A stretch of DNA of 64,000 bases, from the NCBI GenBank assembly GCA_002356455.1, contig AP017968.1:2852001-2916000 (forward strand), given 5' to 3'. Source of the stretch: Fusobacterium varium. GTDB taxonomy: Bacteria; Fusobacteriota; Fusobacteriia; Fusobacteriales; Fusobacteriaceae. A program made the translations under genes and the position numbers. This document shows, piece after piece, positions 24,304-33,469 of this stretch; the stretch's first letter is position 1, and every line of letters starts with the position of its first letter. The notes below the pieces were generated by a model that saw nothing but the letters and a program-made list of their open reading frames with translations, was not told the DNA's origin and did not search any database.

Positions 24304-25215
24304 CTAAAAAGTCCACAGTTTTTTTTGTTTTTTTAATCTTTCTTTTATTAATAAAATAAATCTTTTGGGATATGTTACTCTCAGCATTGGTCCAAATGAC
24401 AATACTCTTATAAGAACTTCTGTCTCATCAATTGCTTCATAATATATTTCCATTTTATATTTTTTTTCTTCAATCTTCTCTGTTATTTTTTTAAAATCTG
24501 AAAAATGAAGCATGGCTCTTTCCAAAGCATCTCTAGCATCTATTAAATCAACTATTATTTTTCGCTGTTCTACAGGTATTATTTCCTTTTCAATATCTTC
24601 ATATAATCCTGTTAATTCACACTCTATTATATTTGATATATTAAATATTTTCTCTTTTCCATCTTTTATCCCTAAAAAACGAAATTTATCATCTTTATAT
24701 GAATACTCTATTTTATTTGGAACTACTTCTATCTCTGTTATTCTTTTTCCTCTATTTAGAGATTTTATCATTAATTTCTTTTTTTCACTTATACCTTTTA
24801 GCAGCTTTCTAAAATTTTTTATATATTTTTCATCATTGTAATTATCTCCATTCTTCTTTATATCAAAATAATAAAAATCTTCTTCATGATATAGAGGTTT
24901 TATATTGAAAACCTTTGGAGATTCATCACAAAAAAGTTTAATTCTTTTGTCCATAAAAATAGATTGCAGCCATCTTTTTTCTAATTCTGTAAGATAAGAT
25001 TTTATTGGATTTTTTATCACTGTTTCCATATCTCTTGTTATAAGCTGCCATTTTTCTTCTTTTATAGATTGATATATTTGTATAAAACTCTCTGAAAAAG
25101 CTGTTTCCTTAATTATATCTATCACTTCTCTATCAGTTAATGTTCTTTTTAATAATTCATTTATGATTTTGGATATAGTTAGATAATATACGTTATTTAT
25201 TTCATTAAATATCAT
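24304..25215 (-). CDS. WYL domain-containing protein, probable regulator (downstream gene)
   Basis: The 303-residue protein has the arrangement of WYL regulators. The N-terminal third is helical (LTISKIINELLKRTLTDREVI). A WYL-type Sm-like barrel lies around residues 90-200 (KRIKLFCDESPKVFNIKPLYHEEDFYYFDI, KRITEIEVVPNKIEYSYKDDKFRFLGI), and the C terminus matches the WCX segment (IRVLSFGPMLRVTYPKRFILLIKERL). WYL proteins bind nucleic-acid or nucleotide ligands and often act in DNA-damage or RNA-stress responses. Its ATG overlaps the stop of the upstream WYL gene by four bases. The two probably work as a heteromeric pair for rtcB. No clear HTH was identified. Confidence 0.75.
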   Translation of the reverse strand: MIFNEINNVYYLTISKIINELLKRTLTDREVIDIIKETAFSESFIQIYQSIKEEKWQLITRDMETVIKNPIKSYLTELEKRWLQSIFMDKRIKLFCDESPKVFNIKPLYHEEDFYYFDIKKNGDNYNDEKYIKNFRKLLKGISEKKKLMIKSLNRGKRITEIEVVPNKIEYSYKDDKFRFLGIKDGKEKIFNISNIIECELTGLYEDIEKEIIPVEQRKIIVDLIDARDALERAMLHFSDFKKITEKIEEKKYKMEIYYEAIDETEVLIRVLSFGPMLRVTYPKRFILLIKERLKKQKKLWTF

Positions 25216-26444
25216 TTTTTCCCTCCATCATAAAATCTATAAACAGATTCAAAATCTCTATAAAACTTTCTGCATACATCTTCATTTGTAGATTCTAAAG
25301 AAATTATTCTTCCAATAAAAGTTCTTATCCAAGGAAGCATTTCTAAAGCATCATATACCTCTATTTTATATTCCCATTTATCATTAGACAACTGATTCAT
25401 TATTCCATGTCTTCCCTCATTTTTAAGCCTTTCTATTATATATTCTTCTTTTCTCCCAATATATAATACCATTTTTAATGTTTCTAATTTAAGTTTTTTA
25501 AAAGAAACACCCCATAAATACGGCAATTTATTTTCCATTTCACTTTTTAAGTTATCAAAAATTTTATCTTCTTCTAAAATTTTTATATTTTTTATTTTGT
25601 CAAGTCTATACATAAAAATAGAACCAGATTCTAAATATCCGGCAATGTATCTTCTTCCAGTTTGTACACTTATAAATATTTTCAATGGAAGTATTTTTTT
25701 CATGATACTTTTTTTATCCTTTTTTATAAAATATTCTAATTCTATTTTAGATTTTTTATTTAATGCTTCTAGTATCTTATATAAAATTTCACTTTCCATT
25801 GCATGAAATATGTAACTGTGTTTAAAAGTAAATTTCATATTTCTGATCTCAAATCTATCCATTATAAAACTTCCAATAACCCCTATTGGCGATATTTCAC
25901 TAAAGATAGATATTATATCTTTATAATTAAAAATATCTCTGTCTATATTCCAAAAATAATAATATATTTCTTTACCTCTTTTTTCACACGTTAATATTCC
26001 TTCTTTTACATATTCTGAAAGTTTAAGTCTTATTGTTGCTGTATCTAAAATATTAAGTTCTTTAAATTTAAAAAAATAATCATCATTTATTTTATCTGCT
26101 ATTTCTTTTAAAGTAAATTTTTCATTTCCAGATAAAATATCTAAAATTATAAAATGTAAAGTTATATCATTTTTAGTAAAAGACTTTGTTTTAAATACTT
26201 TATATAATGGATTTTCAGTTATTTTTCTGCTGTCTACTGAAAGAAATATATTTTTACCCTTCTCATTTTGATGAAATGCCATGTAACCAGATAAATAACT
26301 TTCTATACGTCTTTTATCATCATCATAGCTTCTAAGGCTTTTAGCAGCTAACTCTTCTCTGCTTTTGAAACCATAGATATAAAATTCTCTCATATAGTCT
26401 CTTATTTTATCAAATTTCTTTATTAATTCATTAAATTCAGCCAT
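25212..26444 (-). CDS. WYL domain transcriptional regulator (upstream gene)
   Basis: The 410-residue protein is a larger WYL regulator. An N-terminal helical region (residues 1-~75) is followed by a likely winged-helix segment (FTLKEIADKINDDYFFKFKELNILDTATIRLKLSEYVKEGIL). The WYL barrel is near residues 230-290 (SKIELEYFIKKDK, KIFISVQTGRRYIAGYLESG), and the C-terminal WCX part ends in LPWIRTFIGRIISLES. It is cotranscribed with the second WYL gene (4-base overlap) and rtcB. IS copy 2 sits 68 bases upstream of its start codon. Confidence 0.78.
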   Translation of the reverse strand: MAEFNELIKKFDKIRDYMREFYIYGFKSREELAAKSLRSYDDDKRRIESYLSGYMAFHQNEKGKNIFLSVDSRKITENPLYKVFKTKSFTKNDITLHFIILDILSGNEKFTLKEIADKINDDYFFKFKELNILDTATIRLKLSEYVKEGILTCEKRGKEIYYYFWNIDRDIFNYKDIISIFSEISPIGVIGSFIMDRFEIRNMKFTFKHSYIFHAMESEILYKILEALNKKSKIELEYFIKKDKKSIMKKILPLKIFISVQTGRRYIAGYLESGSIFMYRLDKIKNIKILEEDKIFDNLKSEMENKLPYLWGVSFKKLKLETLKMVLYIGRKEEYIIERLKNEGRHGIMNQLSNDKWEYKIEVYDALEMLPWIRTFIGRIISLESTNEDVCRKFYRDFESVYRFYDGGKK

Positions 26445-26481
26445 ATTTCTTCCTTTCAGTTGAGAGATTTTACTTAATTCT

Positions 26482-26510
26482 ATTTTATCATATTTTATTT
26501 TTTATATCAA
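26482..26510 (-). promoter_or_regulatory. Promoter of the WYL-rtcB operon abutting IS copy 2
   Basis: Minus-strand TTGATA (26510-26505), a 17-base spacer and TAAAAT (26487-26482) make a good sigma70 promoter. The -35 box begins within three bases of the IS end, so the insertion has just spared it or has supplied part of its upstream region. Confidence 0.6.
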
Positions 26511-26512
26511 AA

Positions 26513-28283
26513 GGGGCTGTTGCAAATTAGTGATTGATAAACTAATTTGTGCAGCCTCTCTTATTTTTCATAAAAAAATAGAAATCTATAAAATAGATTT
26601 CTGCTAATTTATATTTTTATATTTATTTTTAAGTATCAAAAAAAGAAGTAGATGATTTTTTATTTATCTAAGCTACTTTTAATGAGTGAAGTGTTGTTCC
26701 TAAGCGATTATTTATATTTCTGCTTAGATATCTGTTGAAGTTGTAAGCGATACAAAACAAACATATTTCTCTTAAAACACTTTTTTTACTTCGAACTTTT
26801 AATTTTCGCAATTTCATATCTTCTTTCAAAACTGCAAAAGCACCTTCTACTTGAATACTTCTGTTCATTCTTAATTGTTTTCCATAATTGCTTGATACAT
26901 TCTCTTTTGATTTATTTGATAAAATTCTAAATCTCGCATTGTACTTAATTTTTTTGTTAGTTTCAGGATTCCAAAAATATTGAACTGTATTATTTTTGTT
27001 AGAGTATAGAAATTCTAATTCTAATCCATCTTTTCTAAATAGCTTATTTTCAGAATGATTATATATTAAATTTTCTACTCTGTTTAAATCATTTTTAAAC
27101 TTTCTGATTTTAGATTTTTCAAAATATATTGGTTTTATATATGAAGTATAGTCCATTTTTTCCAAATATTCATAATTTGAAATACTTTCATATCCTGCAT
27201 CAGCTACAATATTTTTAATTTTTAAATTTTGAGATGAAATTTTCTCTAAAAATGGAATCAAAGTTTTAGAATCAGAAGGGTTAGAAAAAATTTCATATGA
27301 AGAAATATATTCACTAATCACTCCTATTTGCAGATTATATCCAGGTTTTAATTGACCATTTCTCATATGGTCATCTTTCATTCTCATAAAAGTAGCATCT
27401 ATATCAGTTTTTGAATAGCTATTTCTACCATTAAGATTTTTAAAATGATTAGAATATTTTTGATACTTTTCTAAGTATTCTGCGCATAATTCTAAATACT
27501 TTTGCTCTTTAGATTTTCTCTTTCCTCTACCTTTGACTATTTGAAAATTCAAATTAGAAAGATATGAATATATTTCAAGGAAGTTGTCATATTGTAAGTT
27601 GAAATCATCATTAAAATTTGAAATTAATTCAAGAATTTTTTCATCTAATCTAGTTCTATATTTCTCAATAGATTTTTTCCAAACAAATGTATATTTATTA
27701 GCATATGCTTCAATTTTAGTGCCATCAATATATATTGTTTCAGTGGAAATATTTTCCATTTCAAAAATTTTTTCAACGAATTGTTCAAATAGATCTGGAA
27801 GAATATCTTCAGTTTTTACTAAGAATCTAGAAATAGTAGAGTGATCAGGAATTTTAGAATCTTGTAAAAGAAACCTGAATTTAATATTTTCATGGCAAGC
27901 CATTTCTATATCTCTAGTAGAAGTTAAATTGCGCGAATAGGCATAAACAATGATAGAAAACATTCTGATAGGATGTACCTTTGTTTTGTAAGAAAATACT
28001 TGCATTAAACTACTAAAATCTAATCCCTCCAATATTGAGCTAAGTTTTCTTACAGGATCATTATCAGAAATTTCATATTGTAAAAAGTTAAAAAGTTTAG
28101 GTTGATTTAATTGAAAAAAAATGTTATTATTAGTTGGTTTTTGCATAGGTATATTATATTAGAAATTTGAAAAAATTTTTAGTATTTTATACCTTTTTTT
28201 ATTTAAAAAGAAAAAGCTGACAGGAAGAAAACTTCAAGTCAGCTTTTTTGATAATTGGGCTGTTTTAAATTTGCAACAGCCCC
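26513..28283 (-). mobile_element. IS1182-like insertion sequence, copy 2 (inverted)
   Basis: The element is also 1771 bp with the same GGGGCTGTTGCAAATT ends as copy 1, in the opposite orientation. Four residue changes in the transposase and at least two base changes in the flanking non-coding parts separate the copies, pointing to recent spread. Its right-hand end lies one base from the stop codon of the MerR gene and its left end lies three bases from the -35 box of the WYL-rtcB promoter. No target duplication is visible. Confidence 0.93.
26668..28146 (-). CDS. IS1182-family DDE transposase (copy 2)
   Basis: This 492-residue full-length transposase is the same protein as copy 1 except for Thr for Ile at residue 5, Asn for Asp in the SDxDP stretch, Val for Ala in LMQxFSYK and Lys for Glu in SSQNLxIKN. 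All catalytic segments (YIDGTKIEAY, VADAGYES, EGAFAVLKEDMK) are intact, so both copies can be expected to be functional and to act on each other's ends. Confidence 0.95.
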   Translation of the reverse strand: MQKPTNNNIFFQLNQPKLFNFLQYEISDNDPVRKLSSILEGLDFSSLMQVFSYKTKVHPIRMFSIIVYAYSRNLTSTRDIEMACHENIKFRFLLQDSKIPDHSTISRFLVKTEDILPDLFEQFVEKIFEMENISTETIYIDGTKIEAYANKYTFVWKKSIEKYRTRLDEKILELISNFNDDFNLQYDNFLEIYSYLSNLNFQIVKGRGKRKSKEQKYLELCAEYLEKYQKYSNHFKNLNGRNSYSKTDIDATFMRMKDDHMRNGQLKPGYNLQIGVISEYISSYEIFSNPSDSKTLIPFLEKISSQNLKIKNIVADAGYESISNYEYLEKMDYTSYIKPIYFEKSKIRKFKNDLNRVENLIYNHSENKLFRKDGLELEFLYSNKNNTVQYFWNPETNKKIKYNARFRILSNKSKENVSSNYGKQLRMNRSIQVEGAFAVLKEDMKLRKLKVRSKKSVLREICLFCIAYNFNRYLSRNINNRLGTTLHSLKVA

Positions 28284-28284
28284 T

Positions 28285-29145
28285 TTATTTTATTGGTATT
28301 TTTACTGCATACAGCAGCTCTTTAGGATCTTTTACAAATCCAGGTCCAGCCAGAAAATGTATGATAATATCTCCTTCGATTTCAAAATTATTATTCTTTA
28401 TCCATTTTAAAAGTTTTTCAACATATTCTCTTCTGTCCCTAAATCTATTTTTACAATAAAGACATGCATATTTACTTTTAGGCAGCACTATTTTCTTTTC
28501 AATATTCTTTACATCACGCATAAGAATAATTTTTTCCTCTTTAAAACTTCCATTTTCAATATTTTTTTGAGGAATTATCAAAGCATATATTCCTATTGGT
28601 AAGGTAGTATTATTCAAAGGTACATCTATTTTTTTTGTTGTTTCAGATAAATTACTGTTGCTTAATGAAACATCTAATTTTTTAAATGCTGCCTGAATTA
28701 TTTTTTTAGGATCTGTATCTAAAGATATATCTGTATATACAGCTTTTATTTCTTCAATTTCTTCTATAAAAAAAATGTCTATCTTCTCTTCAATTTCAAT
28801 TAACTGTTTTATTTGATCAGCATTTTGCACTAATTCTTTTTCTATTCTTTGAAGTCTTTTTATTTCCATTTTTGTTTCTTCTATTATTTTTGTTATTAAT
28901 TCTAAAGTGTGAGAATAATTAAGATTTTTCAAATGACTTTTTATGGAATCGTTGCTAAATCCTAGTTTTTTTAAATGTATTATTATTTTCAATACTGGTA
29001 TTTGAAAACCAGTATAATATCTATAATTATTTTTTTCATCTTTTAAAGCTGGAGAAAATATTCCTTCACTGTCATAATAACGCAATGTAGAGATAGGAAC
29101 TGCTGTAAGTTTTGATATTTCTCCAATTGTTAAATAATCTTCCAT
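28285..29145 (-). CDS. MerR family regulator with GyrI-like effector domain
   Basis: The 286-residue protein has the MerR winged helix (YLTIGEISKLTAVPISTLRYYDSEGIFSPA, residues 3-~75), a long dimerisation coiled coil (~80-125, KMEIKRLQRIEKELVQNADQIKQLI), and a C-terminal GyrI-like ligand-binding domain as in BmrR/BltR multidrug sensors. MerR proteins twist promoters with 19-base spacers; exactly such a promoter precedes this operon at 33315-33345. It is the last gene after the fusion protein and RND pump, so it probably autoregulates the export system in response to its substrate. The stop codon lies at the junction with IS copy 2. Confidence 0.88.
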   Translation of the reverse strand: MEDYLTIGEISKLTAVPISTLRYYDSEGIFSPALKDEKNNYRYYTGFQIPVLKIIIHLKKLGFSNDSIKSHLKNLNYSHTLELITKIIEETKMEIKRLQRIEKELVQNADQIKQLIEIEEKIDIFFIEEIEEIKAVYTDISLDTDPKKIIQAAFKKLDVSLSNSNLSETTKKIDVPLNNTTLPIGIYALIIPQKNIENGSFKEEKIILMRDVKNIEKKIVLPKSKYACLYCKNRFRDRREYVEKLLKWIKNNNFEIEGDIIIHFLAGPGFVKDPKELLYAVKIPIK

Positions 29146-29160
29146 ATCCTCTCCTCTTTT

Positions 29161-32100
29161 TTATGATTTTTTTAATAATTTTTTCCTAAATTTCTTCATT
29201 ATAAATATAAAATCATCTATTAAATAATAAAATACTGGTATTACTACCAAAGTCAAAAGCGTAGCTGTTGAAAGACCAAATACAACTACAAAAGACATTC
29301 CTTTATATATTTCAGATCCTTCTCCATTACTGAACATCAATGGAATCATTCCAAGAACAGTAGTGAGTGTAGTCATCAAAATTGGTCTTAACCTTGTCTT
29401 TCCAGCTGTAATTAGTGCTTTATTCATATTATCTCCAGCAGCTCTTCTTATATTAATAAAGTCTATTAATACAATAGCATTATTTACAACTATTCCTGCC
29501 AGCATAACAAATCCTACTGAAACCATAGCATCTATACTGAGTCCTGCTGCATATAAAGCATAAAATGCTCCTGTTGTAGAAAGGGGTATAGATAATATAA
29601 TAACAAATGGCATTATAAATGATTCAAACTGCCAAACAAGAATAAAGTAAATCAGAAATACTGCAATAGCAAATGTTGATTTTAGCTGAGCTCCCATCTC
29701 AGCCATATCAGCACTTTTTCCACCAGTTCCATAAGTTAATCCTTCTGGATATCCCATATCTTCCAGAGTAGCACTTACTCGTTTTTGAGCAGTTTCCAAA
29801 TCAAGCTCATCTTTCAAATTTGCATATATAACTATTTTCTTTTTCTTATCTTTCTTTTCTATTTTTGAAGGTCCCTCTTCAGCTCTAAATTCAGCAACAT
29901 CAGATATTCTAATGTTCCCTCCTTCAGGAAGAGTTATTCTTGAATCTAATATCAATCCTGTTGATTCTCTATATTTTTTCTGTAATTGAAGTGTTACATC
30001 TATTTCACTATTATCACTGTTAATCTTTATAGGAGTTCCACCTAATATCTGTGTCTGTATCATTGTTGCTATAGTTCTAGCATCTAGTCCATAATATTCA
30101 GCCTTTTCTCTGTCTATATAGAATTTTCCTTCTGGTTTTCCACCTTCAAATGATGAAGTTACATCATATATTCCATCTATTTCTTTTACTTTTTCTTTAA
30201 GTTCCTGAGATACTATTTGAAGCTGCGATTCATTATCAGAATAAAGCTCAAATTCTAAATCATATATTCCTCTTGTTCCAAATTTATACCCTGGAGTTAT
30301 TGTTAATTCTACATCTGGAAATTCTACAAAAGTTTTTCTGAGTTCTCTTATTATTTCTTGCAGCGACTCATCTCTTGAAGTTTTTAGCCCTGCATTTATA
30401 TTAAGAATAGTATGTGAACTATTCCCAGAAATTGTATAATCCTTTACAAAAGGTATCATAACTGCTTTTTCTTCAAGAATCTTTCCTATTCTATCAGCTT
30501 TATTTACATCTGCTCCTGATGGAAGTTTTGCAACTACAGCATATCTTCCTTCATCTACAGTTGGAATATATCTTCCACCTATTTTTGAGGCAACAAACAT
30601 TGAACCAGCGAACAAAACTGCAAGTATGCCTAATACTGCTCCCCTATGTCTTATAGCCCATTTTAATGCAGCAACATATATCTTTCTGAAGTTTATCATT
30701 ATTTTTCCTTCAGCATTCAAATCCTTTTTACTATCCATTACTTTACTTGCTATCATAGGTACAAATGTAAGTGATATTACCAATGAAGCCAATAATGAAT
30801 ATGATATTGCATAACACAAATTATTGAATTGCTCTTTTGCCAATCCCTCTTGAAAAACTAAAGGTAAAAACGCAGCAACAGTTGTCATTGTTGAAGCTAA
30901 TACAGGAAGTGCCATTTCCTCTGCTCCATCTTTTGCTGCCTGTAATTTTGTTTTTCCTAACTCAGTCATATGCCTAAATATATTATCTACAACGACTACT
31001 GAGTTATCCACAAGCATTCCTATCCCTAAAGACAATCCCATAAGGGATATCAAATTGATACTTATGCCTTGAATATTTAATAAAAAGAAAGTAAAAATTA
31101 TTGATATTGGAATAGCTACTGCTATTATCAAAGTAGCTGAAATACTCTTTAAGAAAACAAAAAGTATAACAGATGCTAAAATCAATCCTTGCATCCCACT
31201 TGTTTTTACATTAGCTATTGAATTCAATATTGTAACAGAAGAATCAAATTCATAATTTAATACAGTATTAATAGGAAGTGACCCCTTATTGCTTTCTATT
31301 ATTTTTTTAGTTTCATTAACAATTGCAACCGAATTTCCATCGTCTGTTTTTGAAACAATGACTACTATACTGTCTTTTCCATTTTTCCTATATATTGATG
31401 TTCTATCCTTTGGGGCAACCTGTATCTTTGCTATGTCCTTTAGTTTTAAAAGATGTCCATTTTTATTGCTTAAAACTATCTCTTTTATTTGATCAGCAGT
31501 TTCTATTTCTGCCTCTATTTTTATAAGATATTCTTTTTCTCCTTCTCTTAATATCCCACCTGGAATATTAACACTGGCTTTGTTCATTTTATTATATACA
31601 TCCATTATTCCCAGATTATAATTTTCTAGTTTATTTGGATCTACTTCCACAGATACTTCCTGTTCCTGTCCTCCAAAAACTTGTATTTGAGCTACTCCAG
31701 AAAGTCTTTCTAACATTGGTTTTAAATTATTTTCAGCATAACTTCTCATTTCCATTCTATCTCCACCTGCCATAGAAAATGTAATAGCAGGAACATCTGA
31801 CATAGAACTTTTTCTTATAGATGGCTCTTTCATATCATCTGGAAATTTATTTCTTATTTGATTTATTTCATTTTGTATAAGAGTTATCTTTGTTTCAACC
31901 TCAGTACCATATTTGAATTTTACAAATATAAGTGATTGCTCAGCAGAAGATTCAGAAGTATACTCAACTATCCCTTCCACATTTGGAAGAACATCTTCTA
32001 TTTTTCTTGTAATCATTTTATCTACATCTGATGGAGTAGCTCCATCCCATTTTATTCTTATTCTTACAGTAGGTTTATTTATATTAGGAAGCATTTCTAT

Positions 32101-32202
32101 AGGCATTTTTTTTAGACCAAGTATACCAAAAAAAATCATTGATATTATAAACATTGTAGCTGTAGCTGGTTTTCTTATTGAAAATTCTGAAATTGATTTC
32201 AT
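29161..32202 (-). CDS. RND family efflux permease (system 1)
   Basis: The 1013-residue inner-membrane pump belongs to the HAE1/AcrB group. It starts FSIRKPATATMFIISMIFFG (TM1), has the large periplasmic loop after TM1, the TM4 region GLSLGIGMLVDNSVVVVDNIFRHM with the proton-relay Asp pair, and the second-half repeat ending in MLAGIVVNNAIVLIDFINIRR and GKTRLRPILMTTLTTVLGMIPL. Twelve membrane segments are expected. It exports drugs, bile-type detergents or metabolites through a tripartite complex. It begins three bases after the fusion-protein gene and is followed by merR. No TolC gene is in this operon, so it may share the one of system 2. Confidence 0.95.
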   Translation of the reverse strand: MKSISEFSIRKPATATMFIISMIFFGILGLKKMPIEMLPNINKPTVRIRIKWDGATPSDVDKMITRKIEDVLPNVEGIVEYTSESSAEQSLIFVKFKYGTEVETKITLIQNEINQIRNKFPDDMKEPSIRKSSMSDVPAITFSMAGGDRMEMRSYAENNLKPMLERLSGVAQIQVFGGQEQEVSVEVDPNKLENYNLGIMDVYNKMNKASVNIPGGILREGEKEYLIKIEAEIETADQIKEIVLSNKNGHLLKLKDIAKIQVAPKDRTSIYRKNGKDSIVVIVSKTDDGNSVAIVNETKKIIESNKGSLPINTVLNYEFDSSVTILNSIANVKTSGMQGLILASVILFVFLKSISATLIIAVAIPISIIFTFFLLNIQGISINLISLMGLSLGIGMLVDNSVVVVDNIFRHMTELGKTKLQAAKDGAEEMALPVLASTMTTVAAFLPLVFQEGLAKEQFNNLCYAISYSLLASLVISLTFVPMIASKVMDSKKDLNAEGKIMINFRKIYVAALKWAIRHRGAVLGILAVLFAGSMFVASKIGGRYIPTVDEGRYAVVAKLPSGADVNKADRIGKILEEKAVMIPFVKDYTISGNSSHTILNINAGLKTSRDESLQEIIRELRKTFVEFPDVELTITPGYKFGTRGIYDLEFELYSDNESQLQIVSQELKEKVKEIDGIYDVTSSFEGGKPEGKFYIDREKAEYYGLDARTIATMIQTQILGGTPIKINSDNSEIDVTLQLQKKYRESTGLILDSRITLPEGGNIRISDVAEFRAEEGPSKIEKKDKKKKIVIYANLKDELDLETAQKRVSATLEDMGYPEGLTYGTGGKSADMAEMGAQLKSTFAIAVFLIYFILVWQFESFIMPFVIILSIPLSTTGAFYALYAAGLSIDAMVSVGFVMLAGIVVNNAIVLIDFINIRRAAGDNMNKALITAGKTRLRPILMTTLTTVLGMIPLMFSNGEGSEIYKGMSFVVVFGLSTATLLTLVVIPVFYYLIDDFIFIMKKFRKKLLKKS

Positions 32203-32205
32203 ATT

Positions 32206-33264
32206 CTAGTTCTCCTTTATTTTATCATTATTATTAAGAAGATACTGTCCCTCTACTACTACTCTATCCCCTGTCTGATAATCCGGAAACTCAATCATCT
32301 GCTCATCCCCTATTGTAATGTCAGGAGTAATTTTATAAATAACAGCAGTATTATTTCTTGAAATAACTATATATGAATAAAGGTCTTTTATCATTATTGC
32401 CTGTTTAGGAACAAACAGTCCTTTTATATACCCTTGCTGTAATTTTACTTTTGCATACAGCCCTTTTAAAAGTCTTTGATTTTCATTACTTATATTAATT
32501 TTAACTGAATATTTTTTTGTATTGCTATCTGAACTAAGGTTTATTTCAGTTATTGTTCCAATCAGCTTTTCTCCTAATTCTTCTACAATAACTTCTGCTC
32601 TACTTCCAACTTTTGTATATTCAGTATCTTTTCCAGAAACAGCTATAACTAATTCCATTTTACTATTATCAATAATGGTTAATATTTTTTGAGAAGCTGT
32701 TACTTTTTCAAATTCCTTAAGATTTAAATCTGTTATAGTTCCATTTATTTTAGCTGTCACTTTTAACCTTGAAAAATTATCTTTAGCTCTTATAAAATTA
32801 GCTTCAGCTATTTTTAAACTCCCCATACTTGTTTCAAACTTATTTTTAGAATTCAAAAATTCATCTTCTGAAACAAGTTCCTTAGCATATAATTTTTTAT
32901 ATTTTTCATATGAAATTTTATCAGTTGAATAACTTGATCTAGCTTTCAAAAGATTTCCTTCTGCTTCATAGTAACTCGCTTCTGTTGAAGCATCAGTAAG
33001 TTCAAGTATTACATCTCCTTTTTTTACTTTATCCCCATTTTTAAAATTTATCTTTTTTACATCCCCACCTGTAGGAGTGATAATTGTCACTTCATTAACA
33101 GGTTTTAATTCTCCATTATAATCTTTTACATATTCAAGATTTTGTTCATTTAATTCAATTGTTCTTGCTAATTTAACCACTTCTTTTTTTTCTGTTTGAG
33201 CTGTTTTATTATCACCACATGCAACTAAAGAAAAAAGAGAAATAATTAATAATAATTTTTTCAT
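32206..33264 (-). CDS. RND efflux periplasmic adaptor (membrane fusion lipoprotein, system 1)
   Basis: The 352-residue protein has a lipoprotein signal peptide (MKKLLLIISLFSLVAC, lipobox LVAC) that anchors it to the inner membrane. The lipoyl/biotinyl half (GGDVKKINFKNGDKVKKGDVILEL), an alpha-helical hairpin (~110-160), and the beta-barrel segment (VVPKQAIMIKD-like FVPKQAIMI) follow the HlyD/AcrA order. It links the RND pump to an outer-membrane channel. The start is the ATG preceded by CAGGGGGA. The reading frame extends 13 codons upstream without a ribosome site. Confidence 0.9.
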   Translation of the reverse strand: MKKLLLIISLFSLVACGDNKTAQTEKKEVVKLARTIELNEQNLEYVKDYNGELKPVNEVTIITPTGGDVKKINFKNGDKVKKGDVILELTDASTEASYYEAEGNLLKARSSYSTDKISYEKYKKLYAKELVSEDEFLNSKNKFETSMGSLKIAEANFIRAKDNFSRLKVTAKINGTITDLNLKEFEKVTASQKILTIIDNSKMELVIAVSGKDTEYTKVGSRAEVIVEELGEKLIGTITEINLSSDSNTKKYSVKINISNENQRLLKGLYAKVKLQQGYIKGLFVPKQAIMIKDLYSYIVISRNNTAVIYKITPDITIGDEQMIEFPDYQTGDRVVVEGQYLLNNNDKIKEN

Positions 33265-33314
33265 AGTTCCCCCTGTTTTGTATACAAAATTCATTGATTG
33301 CAAACCAAACCTAA

Positions 33315-33345
33315 TTTCTAAACTATAAAGTTACTTTAGGGTAAT
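33315..33345 (-). promoter_or_regulatory. MerR-type promoter with 19-base spacer before RND system 1
   Basis: On the minus strand ATTACC (33345-33340), a 19-base spacer and TAGAAA (33320-33315) surround a dyad, ACTATAAAGT facing ACTTTAGGGT. Such over-long spacers with central dyads are the hallmark of MerR-activated promoters. It lies about 50 bases before the fusion-protein start. A closely similar element occurs at 40347-40377. Confidence 0.72.
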
Positions 33346-33404
33346 GGTTTTGCTTATAAGTAAATATACACTAAAAAAGAAAAAAATGCAATTTATTCCT
33401 AAAT

Positions 33405-33456
33405 AAAAATAAGGATAACTTTTGTCCTTTTTGACATTTAAGTTATCCTTATTTTA
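33405..33456 (-). terminator. Terminator after RND system 2
   Basis: Arms AATAAGGATAACT (33408-33420) and its complement (33441-33453) surround a loop with a second, smaller pairing. The minus-strand T-run follows the 3' arm. It lies just after the stop of the PG0541-like gene and before the promoter of system 1. Confidence 0.8.
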
Positions 33457-33469
33457 TATTATTTTTTTA

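Noticed and set aside
15689-28283. Formal composite transposon with target duplication
   Set aside because: No direct repeats were found at the outer ends of the IS pair or around either copy, so movement as a unit is not shown.
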